Source of the DNA: JADLGL01 sp963732865
GTDB lineage: Bacteria; Pseudomonadota; Alphaproteobacteria; Rhizobiales; Kaistiaceae
Direction: 5' to 3'
DNA length: 64,000 nucleotides
Assembly: GCA_963732865.1 (NCBI GenBank)
Contig: CAVTBC010000004.1
Location: forward strand, 744,001-808,000
Made by a program: the position numbers and the translations under genes. This document shows, one piece after another, positions 54,653 to 63,591 of this stretch. Under the pieces are notes generated by a model. That model did no database searches. It saw only the letters and a program-made list of their open reading frames with translations, and had not been told where the DNA came from. The first letter of the stretch is position 1; each line of letters opens with the position of its first letter.

Positions 54653-54777
54653 CCTGGCTTCGGCCGCCGCAACCGCTACGTGCCGTCTTTGCGACTTGGT
54701 TCCGGCCAGTCGCGGTCACAATCGATCGCTAAAGGCCGGTACTGCCATGGGGGCATTCTAGCGGAGGAGATAGCAAC

Positions 54778-56407
54778 ATGAAGCGTTTGGCATGGATTGC
54801 CGTTGTCGGCCTGGGCGTGATGAGCGCCCCGGCGATGGCCGACGAACTCACCGTGGACGCCCCGATCAAATCGGTGGTGGTCTTTCCGCAGGGCGCAGCG
54901 GTCACGCGGGAAGGTCCGTTTACCCTGCCGGCCGGCAACACGACGATCATCATCGACCACATTCCGACCGGCATCGATACGAGCAGCGTGCGCGTCGAAG
55001 GCGTGTCAGGCGCGGGTGCGCAGATCCAGTCCGTGACCGTCCGGGCCGGCAAGACGGACGAATCCGACAATCCAGAACGCGACCGGCTCGTCGCCGCCAT
55101 CGGCGACCTCCGCGATCAACTGTTGGCTCTGTCGGATCAGAATACGGCGCTCGAAGCGCAGCGGACATTCATCAACAACCTTGTCAATCAGGGCCCGGCC
55201 GGTTTTGCCGAATTGCTCGGTGGCCAAGGTACCGGCATCGATCAATGGCAGGCGGCGTGGACGACGATCGGCGAGGGCCTCGCCCAGGTGCAGGCGGCAA
55301 TCCGGCAGATACAGTTTCAGCAGCGCGACGTGCAGGAGCAGATCGACGATCTCACCAACCAGCTGGCGAATCTGCCGACCGAGGGCCGGCATCTGGAAAT
55401 CGCGGTCGAGCTGTCGGCGGCCGATGCGACCGACGTCGTCATGGCCGTCAGCTACCGCGTCAGTGATGCGCGCTGGACCCCCGCCTATGACGCCATGCTG
55501 ACGACCGGCGACGCCGATACCGAGCCGACGATCAGCTTGGTGCGCCGCGCCGATATTGTGCAGAACACGGGCGAGGATTGGACCAACGTTGCAATCACCC
55601 TGTCGACCACGCGTCCGACCGGCGGCACGGCTGCCCCGGATGTCGGGGAAGCAGTGATCGGCGTTTACGAGCAGGCACGTGCCGCCAATGCCGCCCCGAC
55701 TCTGGCAATGGAGGCGGTTGCTGGCGGCATCGCCGCCCCGGCGCCGATGGCCCCGGCGGAGGCGGTCGCCGATTTCGGCGAGTTCAAGGCCGACTACATC
55801 ATCCCAGTTCCGGTGTCGGTGGCGAGCGGCGCTGGAGCCCGCTCGGTGCAGATCGCAACGGATGAGGCTATGGCAAGATTGTTCGTCGAGGTGGCGCCCC
55901 GTTTCTCGCAGGAAGCGTTTCTGACCGCCGCGTTCACGCTCGAACTCGGAGGCCCCGATCCTGGCCGGACGGGTCAATCTCTTCCGCGACGACGCCTATG
56001 TCGGCACGGGGAGCCTTGCCTTCGCCAATCCGGGCGAAGAAATCTCGCTTGGTTTCGGCGCAGACGATCAGGTGCATGTGACCTGGACGCTGGCGAACCG
56101 CTCGACCGGCGAGCGCGGTCTGCTGACCCGGGTTGAGTTCGATGAGCGCGAGTATCAGGCGACTGTCGAAAACGGACATTCCCGTGCGATCGAGATCACG
56201 ACCACCGATCGTGTTCCCGTGGGGGACGACGAGCGTATCCTTGTCGATCGCCTGCCGCAGATGACCGAGCCAACGGCCGAGGATGTTGACGGACAGCGGG
56301 GCGTCGTTGCCTGGACCTATGAATATGAGCCCGGCGAGACCCATGAGATCATCAACGCCTATTCGGTGACTTGGCCGACCTCGCTGAACGTCTACGGCGT
56401 CCAGTAG
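54778..56407 (+). pseudogene. DUF4139 / MuiA-like secreted protein, single-base frameshift as read
   Basis: The first frame runs 54778-56136 and the second continues 56072-56407. The correct reading joins them: signal peptide to about 21, DUF4140 domain (VVVFPQGAAVTREGPFTLPA), a coiled coil (about 95-205), then DUF4139 (VSYRVSDARWTPAYDAMLTT, WTNVAITLSTTRPTGG). Past 55942-55956 one extra base shifts the frame. The other frame reads APILAGRVNLFRDDAYVGTG to a normal end at TAG 56407. Corrected length is 542 residues. The function of this mucoidy-inhibitor A-like family is unknown. Sequencing error or real break. Confidence 0.85.
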
Positions 56408-56415
56408 CCAAATTT

Positions 56416-56444
56416 GCTGCGGGGCGGTCAGGCCGCCCCGCAGC
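56416..56444 (+). terminator. Perfect 12-bp hairpin after the MuiA-like gene
   Basis: GCTGCGGGGCGG/CCGCCCCGCAGC with a 5-nt loop, 9 bp after the stop. No T-run follows; still a very stable structure that probably ends the transcript. Confidence 0.6.
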
Positions 56445-56563
56445 AGGCGACCGAAGTTCGTTGTGGGCGTGGACACTTTGCCCGCGGGCCCGCCTGTGGT
56501 GTATGACGGGCCGCGTTACTGACCCGCCCGGCCTGACCGCCCCAAAACAACGGAAAGCTGCTT

Positions 56564-57862
56564 ATGTCGAATGTCGTCGTCGTCGGATCGCAATGGGGCG
56601 ACGAGGGCAAGGGCAAGATCGTCGATTGGCTCTCGGAGCGCGCCGAAGTGGTGGTGCGGTTTCAGGGCGGGCACAATGCCGGCCACACGCTCGTTGTCGA
56701 TGGCACCAGCTTCAAACTCAGCCTCCTGCCTTCCGGCGTGGTACGCGGCAAGCTGTCGGTGATCGGCAATGGCGTCGTCATCGATCCGCATGCGCTTCTC
56801 GCCGAGATCGACCGCTTGGCGGGCCAAGGTGTTGTCGTCACGCCAGAGACGCTCAGGATTGCCGACAATGCGCCCTTGATTTTGTCGCTGCATCGCGATC
56901 TCGACGCGCTGCGCGAAAACGCGGCGGCAGCATCCGGCACGGCAATCGGCACGACGCAGCGCGGCATCGGGCCTGCCTATGAGGACAAGGTCGGCCGCCG
57001 CGCCATCCGGGTCATGGATCTGGCGACGCCGGAGCAACTCCCGGCCAAGATCGATCGCTTGCTGACACATCACAACGCTCTTCGCCGTGGGCTCGGCGTC
57101 GAGCCGATCGAGCCAAAGGCGCTGCTTGATGAACTGAACGCGGTGGCGTCCCGGGTCGTGCCATTCATCGACACGGTCTGGCGGTTGATGGAAGATCAGC
57201 GCCGGGCCGGCAAACGGATCCTGTTCGAGGGAGCCCAGGGTGGGCTCCTCGATATCGATCACGGCACCTATCCGTTCGTGACGTCGTCGAACACGGTGGC
57301 CGGCGCCGCCGCGGGTGGCAGCGGCATCGGCCCCGGGTCGCTCGGCTATGTGCTCGGAATCGCCAAGGCGTACACGACACGAGTGGGCGAGGGGCCGTTT
57401 CCCACTGAACAAAAGAATGAGATCGGCGAGTTTCTCGGCATCAGAGGCGCGGAGTTCGGCACCGTCACCGGCCGGAAGCGCCGTTGTGGCTGGTTCGATG
57501 CTGTTCTTGTCCGCCAAATGGTTCAGATCATGGGCATCGACGAAATCGCTTTAACTAAGCTCGATGTGCTTGACGGCTTGGATGAAATCCAGATTTGCGT
57601 TGCATATCGTCTCGATGATCGGCAATTGAATTACTTTCCCGGCAGTCCATCCGCCCAAGCGCGGGTGGTGCCGGTCTACGAGACGATGGAGGGCTGGCGT
57701 AGTACGACCAAAGGTGCGCGGCGGTGGGCTGACCTGCCAGCGCAAGCGGTCAAATATGTCCGGCATGTGGAGGAACTGATCGGCGCACCGGTTGCCTTGT
57801 TGTCAACAAGCCCGGAGCGCGATGACACCGTTTTGGTACAGGATCCGTTTGAGGCTCGTTGA
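56564..57862 (+). CDS. purA: Adenylosuccinate synthetase
   Basis: 432 residues beginning MSNVVVVGSQWGDEGKGKIV, with FQGGHNAGHTLV, GTTQRGIGPAYEDKVGRRAI, FEGAQGGLLDIDHGTYPFVT and TTTKGARRWADLPAQAVKYV. It condenses IMP and Asp with GTP to adenylosuccinate. The gene is standard. Confidence 0.98.
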   Translation: MSNVVVVGSQWGDEGKGKIVDWLSERAEVVVRFQGGHNAGHTLVVDGTSFKLSLLPSGVVRGKLSVIGNGVVIDPHALLAEIDRLAGQGVVVTPETLRIADNAPLILSLHRDLDALRENAAAASGTAIGTTQRGIGPAYEDKVGRRAIRVMDLATPEQLPAKIDRLLTHHNALRRGLGVEPIEPKALLDELNAVASRVVPFIDTVWRLMEDQRRAGKRILFEGAQGGLLDIDHGTYPFVTSSNTVAGAAAGGSGIGPGSLGYVLGIAKAYTTRVGEGPFPTEQKNEIGEFLGIRGAEFGTVTGRKRRCGWFDAVLVRQMVQIMGIDEIALTKLDVLDGLDEIQICVAYRLDDRQLNYFPGSPSAQARVVPVYETMEGWRSTTKGARRWADLPAQAVKYVRHVEELIGAPVALLSTSPERDDTVLVQDPFEAR

Positions 57863-57897
57863 GTAGCTGCGGCAGGGCAGCAGAGTAGGTGGTCGGA

Positions 57898-59313
57898 ATG
57901 GCGGAATACTATGCTCTACTGGCGAGGGCAGTAGGGGCACTCCAGCGCAACGATGAGGCTTCCCGCCGGGAGATCTATGTAAAGGCGCGCAGCGCACTGA
58001 TCCGGCAATTGAAGGCGATCTTACCGCCCCTGCCGCCATCCGAGATTTCCAAGCAGAGGCTGGCGCTGGAAGAAGCGATCCGACGGGTCGAACGCGAGGC
58101 CGTGGAGGCGGCCGCGGCGTCGCGGATGTCCGACGAGGACATCGCGCGACACGCCGAACGGGCGCTGGCCGAGGCGTTGGCGCCGGATGCCGGACCCGAG
58201 GCCGCGCCGTTCGAGGAGGAGGCCGAACCGGTGGTTCTGCGGGAGGCGCCGCGAACTGCCCCCCCGCGCCCGGAGCCGCCGAGCTTTGAGCCCGCCGCCG
58301 AGCCGGAAGTCATGGCGCCGCAACCGGCCGCCAAGTCGTTTGCCGAAGTGGTGCGTCCGCAACCTACAGCGCGGGCATCGCAGCGGCCCGCCAATTGGGA
58401 ACGGGCGGCGACCGTAACCGATGTGGAAGAACCACCGCCACCGCCGCCGCCACCACCACGACAGGCCATGCGCGAACGCGCCCGCGACCCGAAGCGTGGT
58501 GGTCGCGGCTGGGAAACGGCGCCGCGGCACCAGCGCCGGAAGCGTTCCGTGGCCGCACGACTGACCCTCTTGGTGCTGGTTGTGATCTTGATCGGGGTAG
58601 GCGGCTACTTCGCCTACCAGTACCAGGACCAAATCTCGGATTTCGTCAATTCCGCCTTCGGCAACGATGCTGCCGAGACGACGGACGCGGTCGCTGCGGA
58701 CGATGCGGCGGCATCTGCCGCGGCCAGCGGCGGAGCGGCCGCCGAGTCGACGGCGTCGCCTGCGGCGGCGGTTGTCGCCGAGGAGCCCGTTATCCTGCCC
58801 GACGCGGCGGCCTATCTCTATGAGGAGCCGCAACCCAGTTCACCGGCGTCCAAGCTGGACGGAACGATCAACTGGGCGCTCGGTACCGATCCGGACACTG
58901 GCCTCGACGTCATCACCGCCAATATCGCGGTGCCGGGAGAAGGGCTGCAGATCGCGATGCGCGTCGCGCGCTCGACCGATCCGGAGTTCAGCCACGAGAT
59001 CAGTGTGTTGGTGACGCAGGACGCAGCTCACTCCAGCGATCCTCTGGCGAGCGTGGAAAATCTGGCGGTCAAGTCGAGCGAGGAAGCAATCGGCGCCGAA
59101 CTTCAGGGTACGGCGTTCAACGATCCGGACTTCTTCCTGCTGCAGTTGCCGACATCCGACGTGATCCTCAACAACAACCGGCTCGGCCTGTCGCCGTGGT
59201 TCGATCTGAATCTGGTGTTCGCGTCCGGCCGTCGGGTCATCGTCGCCTTCTCGAAGGGACAGCAGGGGACGGACGTGTTCGACGAGGCCCTGGCCGCGTG
59301 GCAGGCGAACTAG
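57898..59313 (+). CDS. Membrane-anchored hypothetical protein between purA and rpoH
   Basis: 471 residues from the ATG at 57898. Residues 1-90 are helical and cytosolic (MAEYYALLARAVGALQRNDE). Residues 100-215 are Pro/Glu/Arg-rich, including a run of nine prolines at 179-187. Residues 221-241 are one membrane helix. A periplasmic Ala-rich linker and a globular C-terminal domain (about 310-471) follow, with LQIAMRVARSTDPEFSHEIS and VIVAFSKGQQGTDVFDEALA. This architecture is conserved beside purA in Hyphomicrobiales but has no known function. It is a single-span protein whose proline run could stall ribosomes without EF-P or a rescue factor. Confidence 0.82.
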   Translation: MAEYYALLARAVGALQRNDEASRREIYVKARSALIRQLKAILPPLPPSEISKQRLALEEAIRRVEREAVEAAAASRMSDEDIARHAERALAEALAPDAGPEAAPFEEEAEPVVLREAPRTAPPRPEPPSFEPAAEPEVMAPQPAAKSFAEVVRPQPTARASQRPANWERAATVTDVEEPPPPPPPPPRQAMRERARDPKRGGRGWETAPRHQRRKRSVAARLTLLVLVVILIGVGGYFAYQYQDQISDFVNSAFGNDAAETTDAVAADDAAASAAASGGAAAESTASPAAAVVAEEPVILPDAAAYLYEEPQPSSPASKLDGTINWALGTDPDTGLDVITANIAVPGEGLQIAMRVARSTDPEFSHEISVLVTQDAAHSSDPLASVENLAVKSSEEAIGAELQGTAFNDPDFFLLQLPTSDVILNNNRLGLSPWFDLNLVFASGRRVIVAFSKGQQGTDVFDEALAAWQAN

Positions 59314-59326
59314 GGTGTGAAACGGT

Positions 59327-59353
59327 CAGCCGCCGCCCACTGGGCAGCGGCTG
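59327..59353. terminator. Shared terminator hairpin between the 471-residue gene and rpoH
   Basis: CAGCCGC-C-GCCC/GGGC-A-GCGGCTG, an 11-bp stem with one mismatch and a 3-nt loop, then TTCTTGTTGTT. It lies between convergent genes. Confidence 0.7.
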
Positions 59354-59366
59354 TTCTTGTTGTTGA

Positions 59367-60272
59367 TTAGGCCGGTTCGCGCTCGCGTGCCGGGCGCTCC
59401 ATGTCACGGGCACCCTTCTTCACGGCTTCCTGCACCTTCTCGAAGGCGCGGACCTCAATCTGACGCACGCGCTCGCGGCTGACGCCGAACTCACCGGAGA
59501 GTTCCTCCAGGGTGATCGGGTCGTCGGCAAGGCGGCGCGCCTCGAAGATGCGGCGTTCGCGGTCGTTGAGGACCGACATGGCGCTCTGCAGGAGCACGTG
59601 ACGGTTGTCGGCCTCTTCCTGCTCGGCCAACATCTCTTCCTGATTGTCCGAGTCGTCGACCAGCCAGTCCTGCCACTCGCCGCCTTCGGCGTCGGCGCGG
59701 ATCGGCGCGTTGAGCGAAGTGTCGCCGCCGAGACGGCGGTTCATCGACACGACCTCTTCCTCGCTGACGCCAAGACGGGTCGCGATTGCGGAGACTTGTT
59801 CCGGCTTCAGGTCACCCTCGTCGAGGGCCTGGATCTGGCCTTTGACCTTGCGAAGGTTGAAGAACAGCCGCTTCTGGTTGGCGGTCGTTCCCATCTTCAC
59901 CAAGCTCCAGGAGCGAAGGATGTATTCCTGGATTGCGGCTTTGATCCACCACATTGCGTAGGTCGCCAAACGGAAGCCACGCTCGGGCTCGAACCGCTTG
60001 ACCGCCTGCATGAGGCCGACATTGCCTTCCGAAATCACTTCGCCGATCGGCAGGCCGTAACCGCGATAGCCCATGGCAATCTTGGCCACGAGACGCAGAT
60101 GGCTCGTTACCAGGCGATGGGCCGCATCGCGGTCGTCATGCTCCTTGTACCGCTTGGCGAGCATGTACTCTTCCTGCGGCTGAAGCATGGGGAAGCGCCG
60201 GATCTCCTCGAGATACCGGGTCAGGCCGGATTCGCCGGCCGCGATCGCTGGAAGTGTTGCTGCATGGGCCAT
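59367..60272 (-). CDS. rpoH: RNA polymerase sigma factor RpoH (sigma-32)
   Basis: 301 residues. Region 2 has YLEEIRRFPMLQPQEEYMLA, LVTSHLRLVAKIAMGYRGYG and the melting/-10 segment FRLATYAMWWIKAAIQEYIL. The RpoH box lies in SLVKMGTTANQKRLFFNLRK. Region 4 has SVLNDRERRIFEARRLADDP and a helix-turn-helix EFGVSRERVRQIEVRAFEKV. It controls heat-shock genes; FtsH may degrade it. A single rpoH copy lies in this window, with inverted repeats upstream. Confidence 0.97.
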   Translation of the reverse strand: MAHAATLPAIAAGESGLTRYLEEIRRFPMLQPQEEYMLAKRYKEHDDRDAAHRLVTSHLRLVAKIAMGYRGYGLPIGEVISEGNVGLMQAVKRFEPERGFRLATYAMWWIKAAIQEYILRSWSLVKMGTTANQKRLFFNLRKVKGQIQALDEGDLKPEQVSAIATRLGVSEEEVVSMNRRLGGDTSLNAPIRADAEGGEWQDWLVDDSDNQEEMLAEQEEADNRHVLLQSAMSVLNDRERRIFEARRLADDPITLEELSGEFGVSRERVRQIEVRAFEKVQEAVKKGARDMERPAREREPA

Positions 60273-60609
60273 TACGGCACCTCTTTTGTCCCGGCGCGAA
60301 AAGATGCGCCCGGGCGCTGACGTTCATGGTTGAAGGAAGGTTCTCGCACAATTCTGGCAGGAGCGCGGCCAGAACTCGTGGCAGCGTTTTTTAATTCTTC
60401 GCCGAAAGCGGTAAAAATCAAATGCCGCTCCCCAGCTTTCGGCAATCCTTGATCAAGGCGCTATGTGGTGATCTGGCCAGTTTCGCGCAAGAGCGTAGCG
60501 GCTTCGGTCCATTCCCTCGTCCCGCAAGCGAACCTTTGCCGAGGCCACCTTGCCTCAAAAGGGCGCTGCGCTGCGCCTCTCGCCGATGATCAAATCGGTG
60601 TGTTTGGGG
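60273..60609. promoter_or_regulatory. rpoH upstream region with inverted repeats
   Basis: No gene is supported here. GCCGAAAGC (60401-60409) and GCTTTCGGC (60435-60443) form a 9-bp inverted repeat spaced by 25 nt. Immediately beyond lies the perfect palindrome CCTTGATCAAGG (60447-60458). The block is about 130-185 bp ahead of rpoH, so it could be in the promoter or 5' leader. No clear sigma-32 promoter was seen. Confidence 0.45.
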
Positions 60610-61017
60610 CTACTGATAATGCAGGCTGGTCACCTGAAGAACGTCGTTCGCGCCGAACCCGGTCGCGCTGATCTGCAGGGTGGAGGGATTGAGGATAATC
60701 GAGGTCGCGGGCGGGCTGCCAGTATAAAGTGTGATTGTATCGCCCTGAACGACCGCTGACCACTGAACAACTTCGTTAGTCGTCGGGTGCGGGCCGGACC
60801 AAGTCGTGGCGTTGATCTTCGTGTAGGTCCCCACAAGATAGCCGACGGCGCCTTCGGTCATGGTGAAGCCGGTCAGCGTCGCGGCGCTGTTGGCCGGGGC
60901 GGTGGTTTGGACGGTCACGGGTGTCGGCGTTGTCGGCGCAAAGATATCAATGGGCGCGCAGCCGGCGGCGACAACGCCCACAGACAGGACGACCAGGGCT
61001 ACTGCTGAACGGTTCAT
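60610..61017 (-). CDS. Small lipoprotein of unknown function (first of three)
   Basis: 135 residues. Lipoprotein signal with lipobox AAGC (residues 17-20). A Thr/Pro-rich linker and a beta-rich domain follow (GAVGYLVGTYTKINATTWSG). The mature domain has no Cys pair. No family recognised. Same strand as two further lipoprotein genes and rpoH. Confidence 0.75.
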   Translation of the reverse strand: MNRSAVALVVLSVGVVAAGCAPIDIFAPTTPTPVTVQTTAPANSAATLTGFTMTEGAVGYLVGTYTKINATTWSGPHPTTNEVVQWSAVVQGDTITLYTGSPPATSIILNPSTLQISATGFGANDVLQVTSLHYQ

Positions 61018-61091
61018 GTTCGCTCCAATCAGGTTGGTGGCTCAGCCCAAAGACGCCAAGCCCGGGCCTGCATGGCAGGTGCTGATTTCAG

Positions 61092-61418
61092 CTATCCCAG
61101 ACCGCTGAATGCGCAATTTTGCGTCGTGCCGTCCGCCTTGGTCCAAAGAACGGCGTGATAGTCCCCGGAGAATCGTACCGATTGGCCGCCACCTGCGTAG
61201 TAAATCGGGCCGCCGGTCATCGGTGTTTGCGTGTTGGCGATATAGACGCTGATGTTCACGCCGTCGTGCCCCTCAATGCTCATCGCACCGCCGGGGCAAG
61301 CAAAGCTGGCCACCGTTGTGAAACCGGTTGGCTGGGGACCGGAAAGACTCGCCGGCACGCAGCCGGCCGCCGCGATGCCGACAAGGCCAACAATTGAAGC
61401 AAGAGAAAATCGGTTCAT
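61092..61418 (-). CDS. Small lipoprotein, possibly MliC/PliC-like (second of three)
   Basis: 108 residues from ATG 61418, preceded by GAGG. Lipobox AAGC at about residue 20. The mature domain has a Cys early (FACPGGAMSIEG) and a Cys near the end (TQNCAFSG). Between them is a short beta barrel with GGQSVRFSGDYHAVLWTKAD. This spacing and the W near the end resemble MliC lysozyme-inhibitor lipoproteins, and the next gene is a likely paralogue. The resemblance is by eye only. Confidence 0.7.
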   Translation of the reverse strand: MNRFSLASIVGLVGIAAAGCVPASLSGPQPTGFTTVASFACPGGAMSIEGHDGVNISVYIANTQTPMTGGPIYYAGGGQSVRFSGDYHAVLWTKADGTTQNCAFSGLG

Positions 61419-61477
61419 GACATTCCTCATCCTTTTGGGGGCGGTCGGCGGCCCGCCCACTTCCCGGGCCTAATGAT

Positions 61478-61786
61478 CTATGCGCGGTAGCAGGTTTCCT
61501 GTTCACCCAGACCAGCCCAAACGACGCTGCTGAAATCCGATGCGAAGGTCAGCGATTCTTCTTCGCCATAATAGGCGTAAGGCCCGCCCGTATAAGTGTA
61601 GCCTGAGCCGCCATTATATGCGGTGGCGGTGCCATTCCCGATAACGATAGTCATTGTTCCGGAGCTGCAGGCGTAGCTGTAGCTGGTTCCCGCTGACGGC
61701 GCGCTCGTGGTGGTAACGGTCGGCACGCAGCCCGCGGCCGCGAGGCAGCCAGCAACAATCATCGATGTCAGTGCAAGGTTTCTCAT
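61478..61786 (-). CDS. Small lipoprotein, possibly MliC/PliC-like (third of three)
   Basis: 102 residues from ATG 61786, with AGGAGG upstream. Lipobox AAGC at residue 20 (IVAGCLAAAGCVPTV). The mature domain has YACSSGTMTIVIGNG, then YTYTGGPYAYYGEEESLTFA, and WAGLGEQETCYRA. It is paralogous to the gene at 61092-61418: early and late Cys, a GGP-Y-Y turn and a terminal W. Tyr/Thr/Ser-rich. The role may be lysozyme inhibition or envelope protection; not shown. Confidence 0.72.
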   Translation of the reverse strand: MRNLALTSMIVAGCLAAAGCVPTVTTTSAPSAGTSYSYACSSGTMTIVIGNGTATAYNGGSGYTYTGGPYAYYGEEESLTFASDFSSVVWAGLGEQETCYRA

Positions 61787-61936
61787 AGGTTGCCTCCTGA
61801 ACAATGCTTTCATGGAGCCGGCACCCTCGGATGCGAACCAGCCCCAATGCTTTCGGCTGCGAGAAGCTAGCAGCCGGTGTGCGCTGCGGGAACCGCGCCG
61901 CCCGCCCAAATATCTGGCACTGTGGATTGACGTTCC

Positions 61937-62950
61937 TTAGATCGTCTCAAGGGCCCTGACAAGCGCGGCCATATCAGCGGGGAGCTCCTCTTCGAACTGC
62001 ATCTCTGCGCCGGTCACGGGATGCGCGAAGCCGAGCAGCCAAGCGTGGAGCGCCTGCCGGCGGAAGGCACGCACGATATCGCGTGCGTGCTCCGGCAGCT
62101 TGGCCGCCTTGGTGTTCATGCCGGCGCCATAGTCGGCGTCGCCGATCAGCGGGTGGCCGATCGCGGCGAGATGGACGCGGATCTGATGCGTCCGGCCGGT
62201 CTCCAGTTCGAGCCCGATCAGCGATGCGATCGGCGCGGCCTTCGGTCCGAAGACTTGCTCGACCTCATAATGGGTGATCGCTTCGCGCCCGGACTCGCCC
62301 TTGGCGATCGCCATCTTCTTGCGGTTCTTGGCGGAGCGTCCGATCGCTGCCTCGACCGTGCCAACCGACGGCGATGGCACGCCCCAGGCAACCGCCTTGT
62401 AGCCACGCACAAGCGGTCCTTCGCGGCCGTGATCGGCGAACTGCGCGGCCAGGCTCTGATGCGCCCGATCGCTCTTGGCGACGACGAGGAGCCCGGTGGT
62501 GTCCTTGTCGAGGCGATGAACAATGCCCGGCCGGCGAACGCCGCCAATGCCTGAAAGGCTTGCGCCGCAGTGGGCGATCAGGGCGTTGACGAGCGTTCCG
62601 CCGCTGTGCCCGGGGGCAGGGTGGACGACGAGACCGGCCGGTTTGTTGATGACGATGAGATCGGCGTCCTCATAGACGATGTCGAGCGGGATCGCCTCTC
62701 CCGCGGGGGCGGCCGGCAATGGCGCCGGCAGCGTCACTTTCGCCCGGTCGCCGGCGTTGACCGGGTGTTTTGGCTCCACTACCGTCGCGCCGCCGATCGT
62801 GACCTGACCATCGAGGATCAGGGCTTTCGCCCGGCTGCGGCTCAACTCGGCGACCGCGCCGGCAAGGAACGCATCAAGACGGGTGCCGGCGTTTTCCGGC
62901 AGGACCGCTACTTCGACCAAGGTCGGATGTTCTTCGGAGTTTGCGTTCAT
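61937..62950 (-). CDS. rluD: RluA family pseudouridine synthase (RluD-like)
   Basis: 337 residues from the ATG at 62950 with GGGAAG upstream. An N-terminal S4 domain (AGTRLDAFLAGAVAELSRSR) precedes the catalytic domain: INKPAGLVVHPAPGHSGGTL, the active-site HRLDKDTTGLLVVAKS (Asp148) and LETGRTHQIRVHLAAIGHPL. It isomerises uridines in 23S rRNA helix 69. The start codon shares bases with the divergent DUF6476 gene (CATG), so the -1 to +3 bases serve both. Confidence 0.95.
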   Translation of the reverse strand: MNANSEEHPTLVEVAVLPENAGTRLDAFLAGAVAELSRSRAKALILDGQVTIGGATVVEPKHPVNAGDRAKVTLPAPLPAAPAGEAIPLDIVYEDADLIVINKPAGLVVHPAPGHSGGTLVNALIAHCGASLSGIGGVRRPGIVHRLDKDTTGLLVVAKSDRAHQSLAAQFADHGREGPLVRGYKAVAWGVPSPSVGTVEAAIGRSAKNRKKMAIAKGESGREAITHYEVEQVFGPKAAPIASLIGLELETGRTHQIRVHLAAIGHPLIGDADYGAGMNTKAAKLPEHARDIVRAFRRQALHAWLLGFAHPVTGAEMQFEEELPADMAALVRALETI

Positions 62951-63344
62951 GTCTTCCCAATCCGGCGCCCCCAAGGACCCGCCGCTCGATCCGGCGCTGA
63001 TCCGCGTTCAGAAACGCTTGCGCTTGATGATGATTATCGGGCTGTCGACGCTGGGGGTCGGCGTCGTCGCGGTTCTGATTGCGATCATCTACCGCTTTTT
63101 CATTGCCGATTCGACAGACGGGCAATTGGCCGAGGCGGCGGCCCAGCTGACGCAGCCGCCAACCGTCATCACCGGCGAGGTGACGGCGGAAGCTGTTGGC
63201 CTCGCGCCGGAGGCCGAACTGGTGCAGCAGACGATCGACGGCACACAGCTGGTTCTCACTTTCCGCGACGATGCAGGGCTCGTCACGGTCATCGTCGACA
63301 CCGCAACGATGACGGTGGTCCGCCGGTTTAGGGTGACCGACTAG
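62949..63344 (+). CDS. DUF6476-like small single-span membrane protein
   Basis: 131 residues (MSSQSGAPKDPPLDPALIRV), with one membrane helix near 30-52 (MMIIGLSTLGVGVVAVLIAI) and a soluble C-terminal beta domain (VQQTIDGTQLVLTFRDDAGL). CGGAG lies 10-11 nt ahead of the ATG, inside the rluD coding region. The gene resembles the DUF6476 group found divergent to rluD in Hyphomicrobiales. Function unknown. Confidence 0.78.
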   Translation: MSSQSGAPKDPPLDPALIRVQKRLRLMMIIGLSTLGVGVVAVLIAIIYRFFIADSTDGQLAEAAAQLTQPPTVITGEVTAEAVGLAPEAELVQQTIDGTQLVLTFRDDAGLVTVIVDTATMTVVRRFRVTD

Positions 63345-63422
63345 CCTGCTTGTCGCCCCTCCGGCGCTCGCCTTGTCAAGCGAAGGGCTGGGGGGCTATA
63401 TCCGCCCTTGCGCCACGCGCCC

Positions 63423-63497
63423 GCTCCCTTCGTCTAGCGGTTAGGACGCTGCCCTCTCACGGCAGAAACACCGGTTCGATTCCGGTAGGGAGTACCA
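63423..63497 (+). tRNA. tRNA-Glu (anticodon CTC)
   Basis: 75 nt including an encoded CCA. Acceptor GCTCCCT/AGGGAGT, D-arm TCGTCTAGCGGTTAGGAC, anticodon arm CTGCC-CTCTCAC-GGCAG with CTC at positions 34-36, and T-arm CCGGTTCGATTCCGG. All stems pair, apart from the usual first G-T. A near-perfect palindrome follows (63498-63512). Confidence 0.95.
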
Positions 63498-63591
63498 ATC
63501 CTGGTCCAGGATTTGGTCGGGCGACTTCCGCTTCTGCGACGGAGTCCCGCTTATGCCTTGCGGCGGGCGCTGACCCGCGTAGAAAGCGGTG

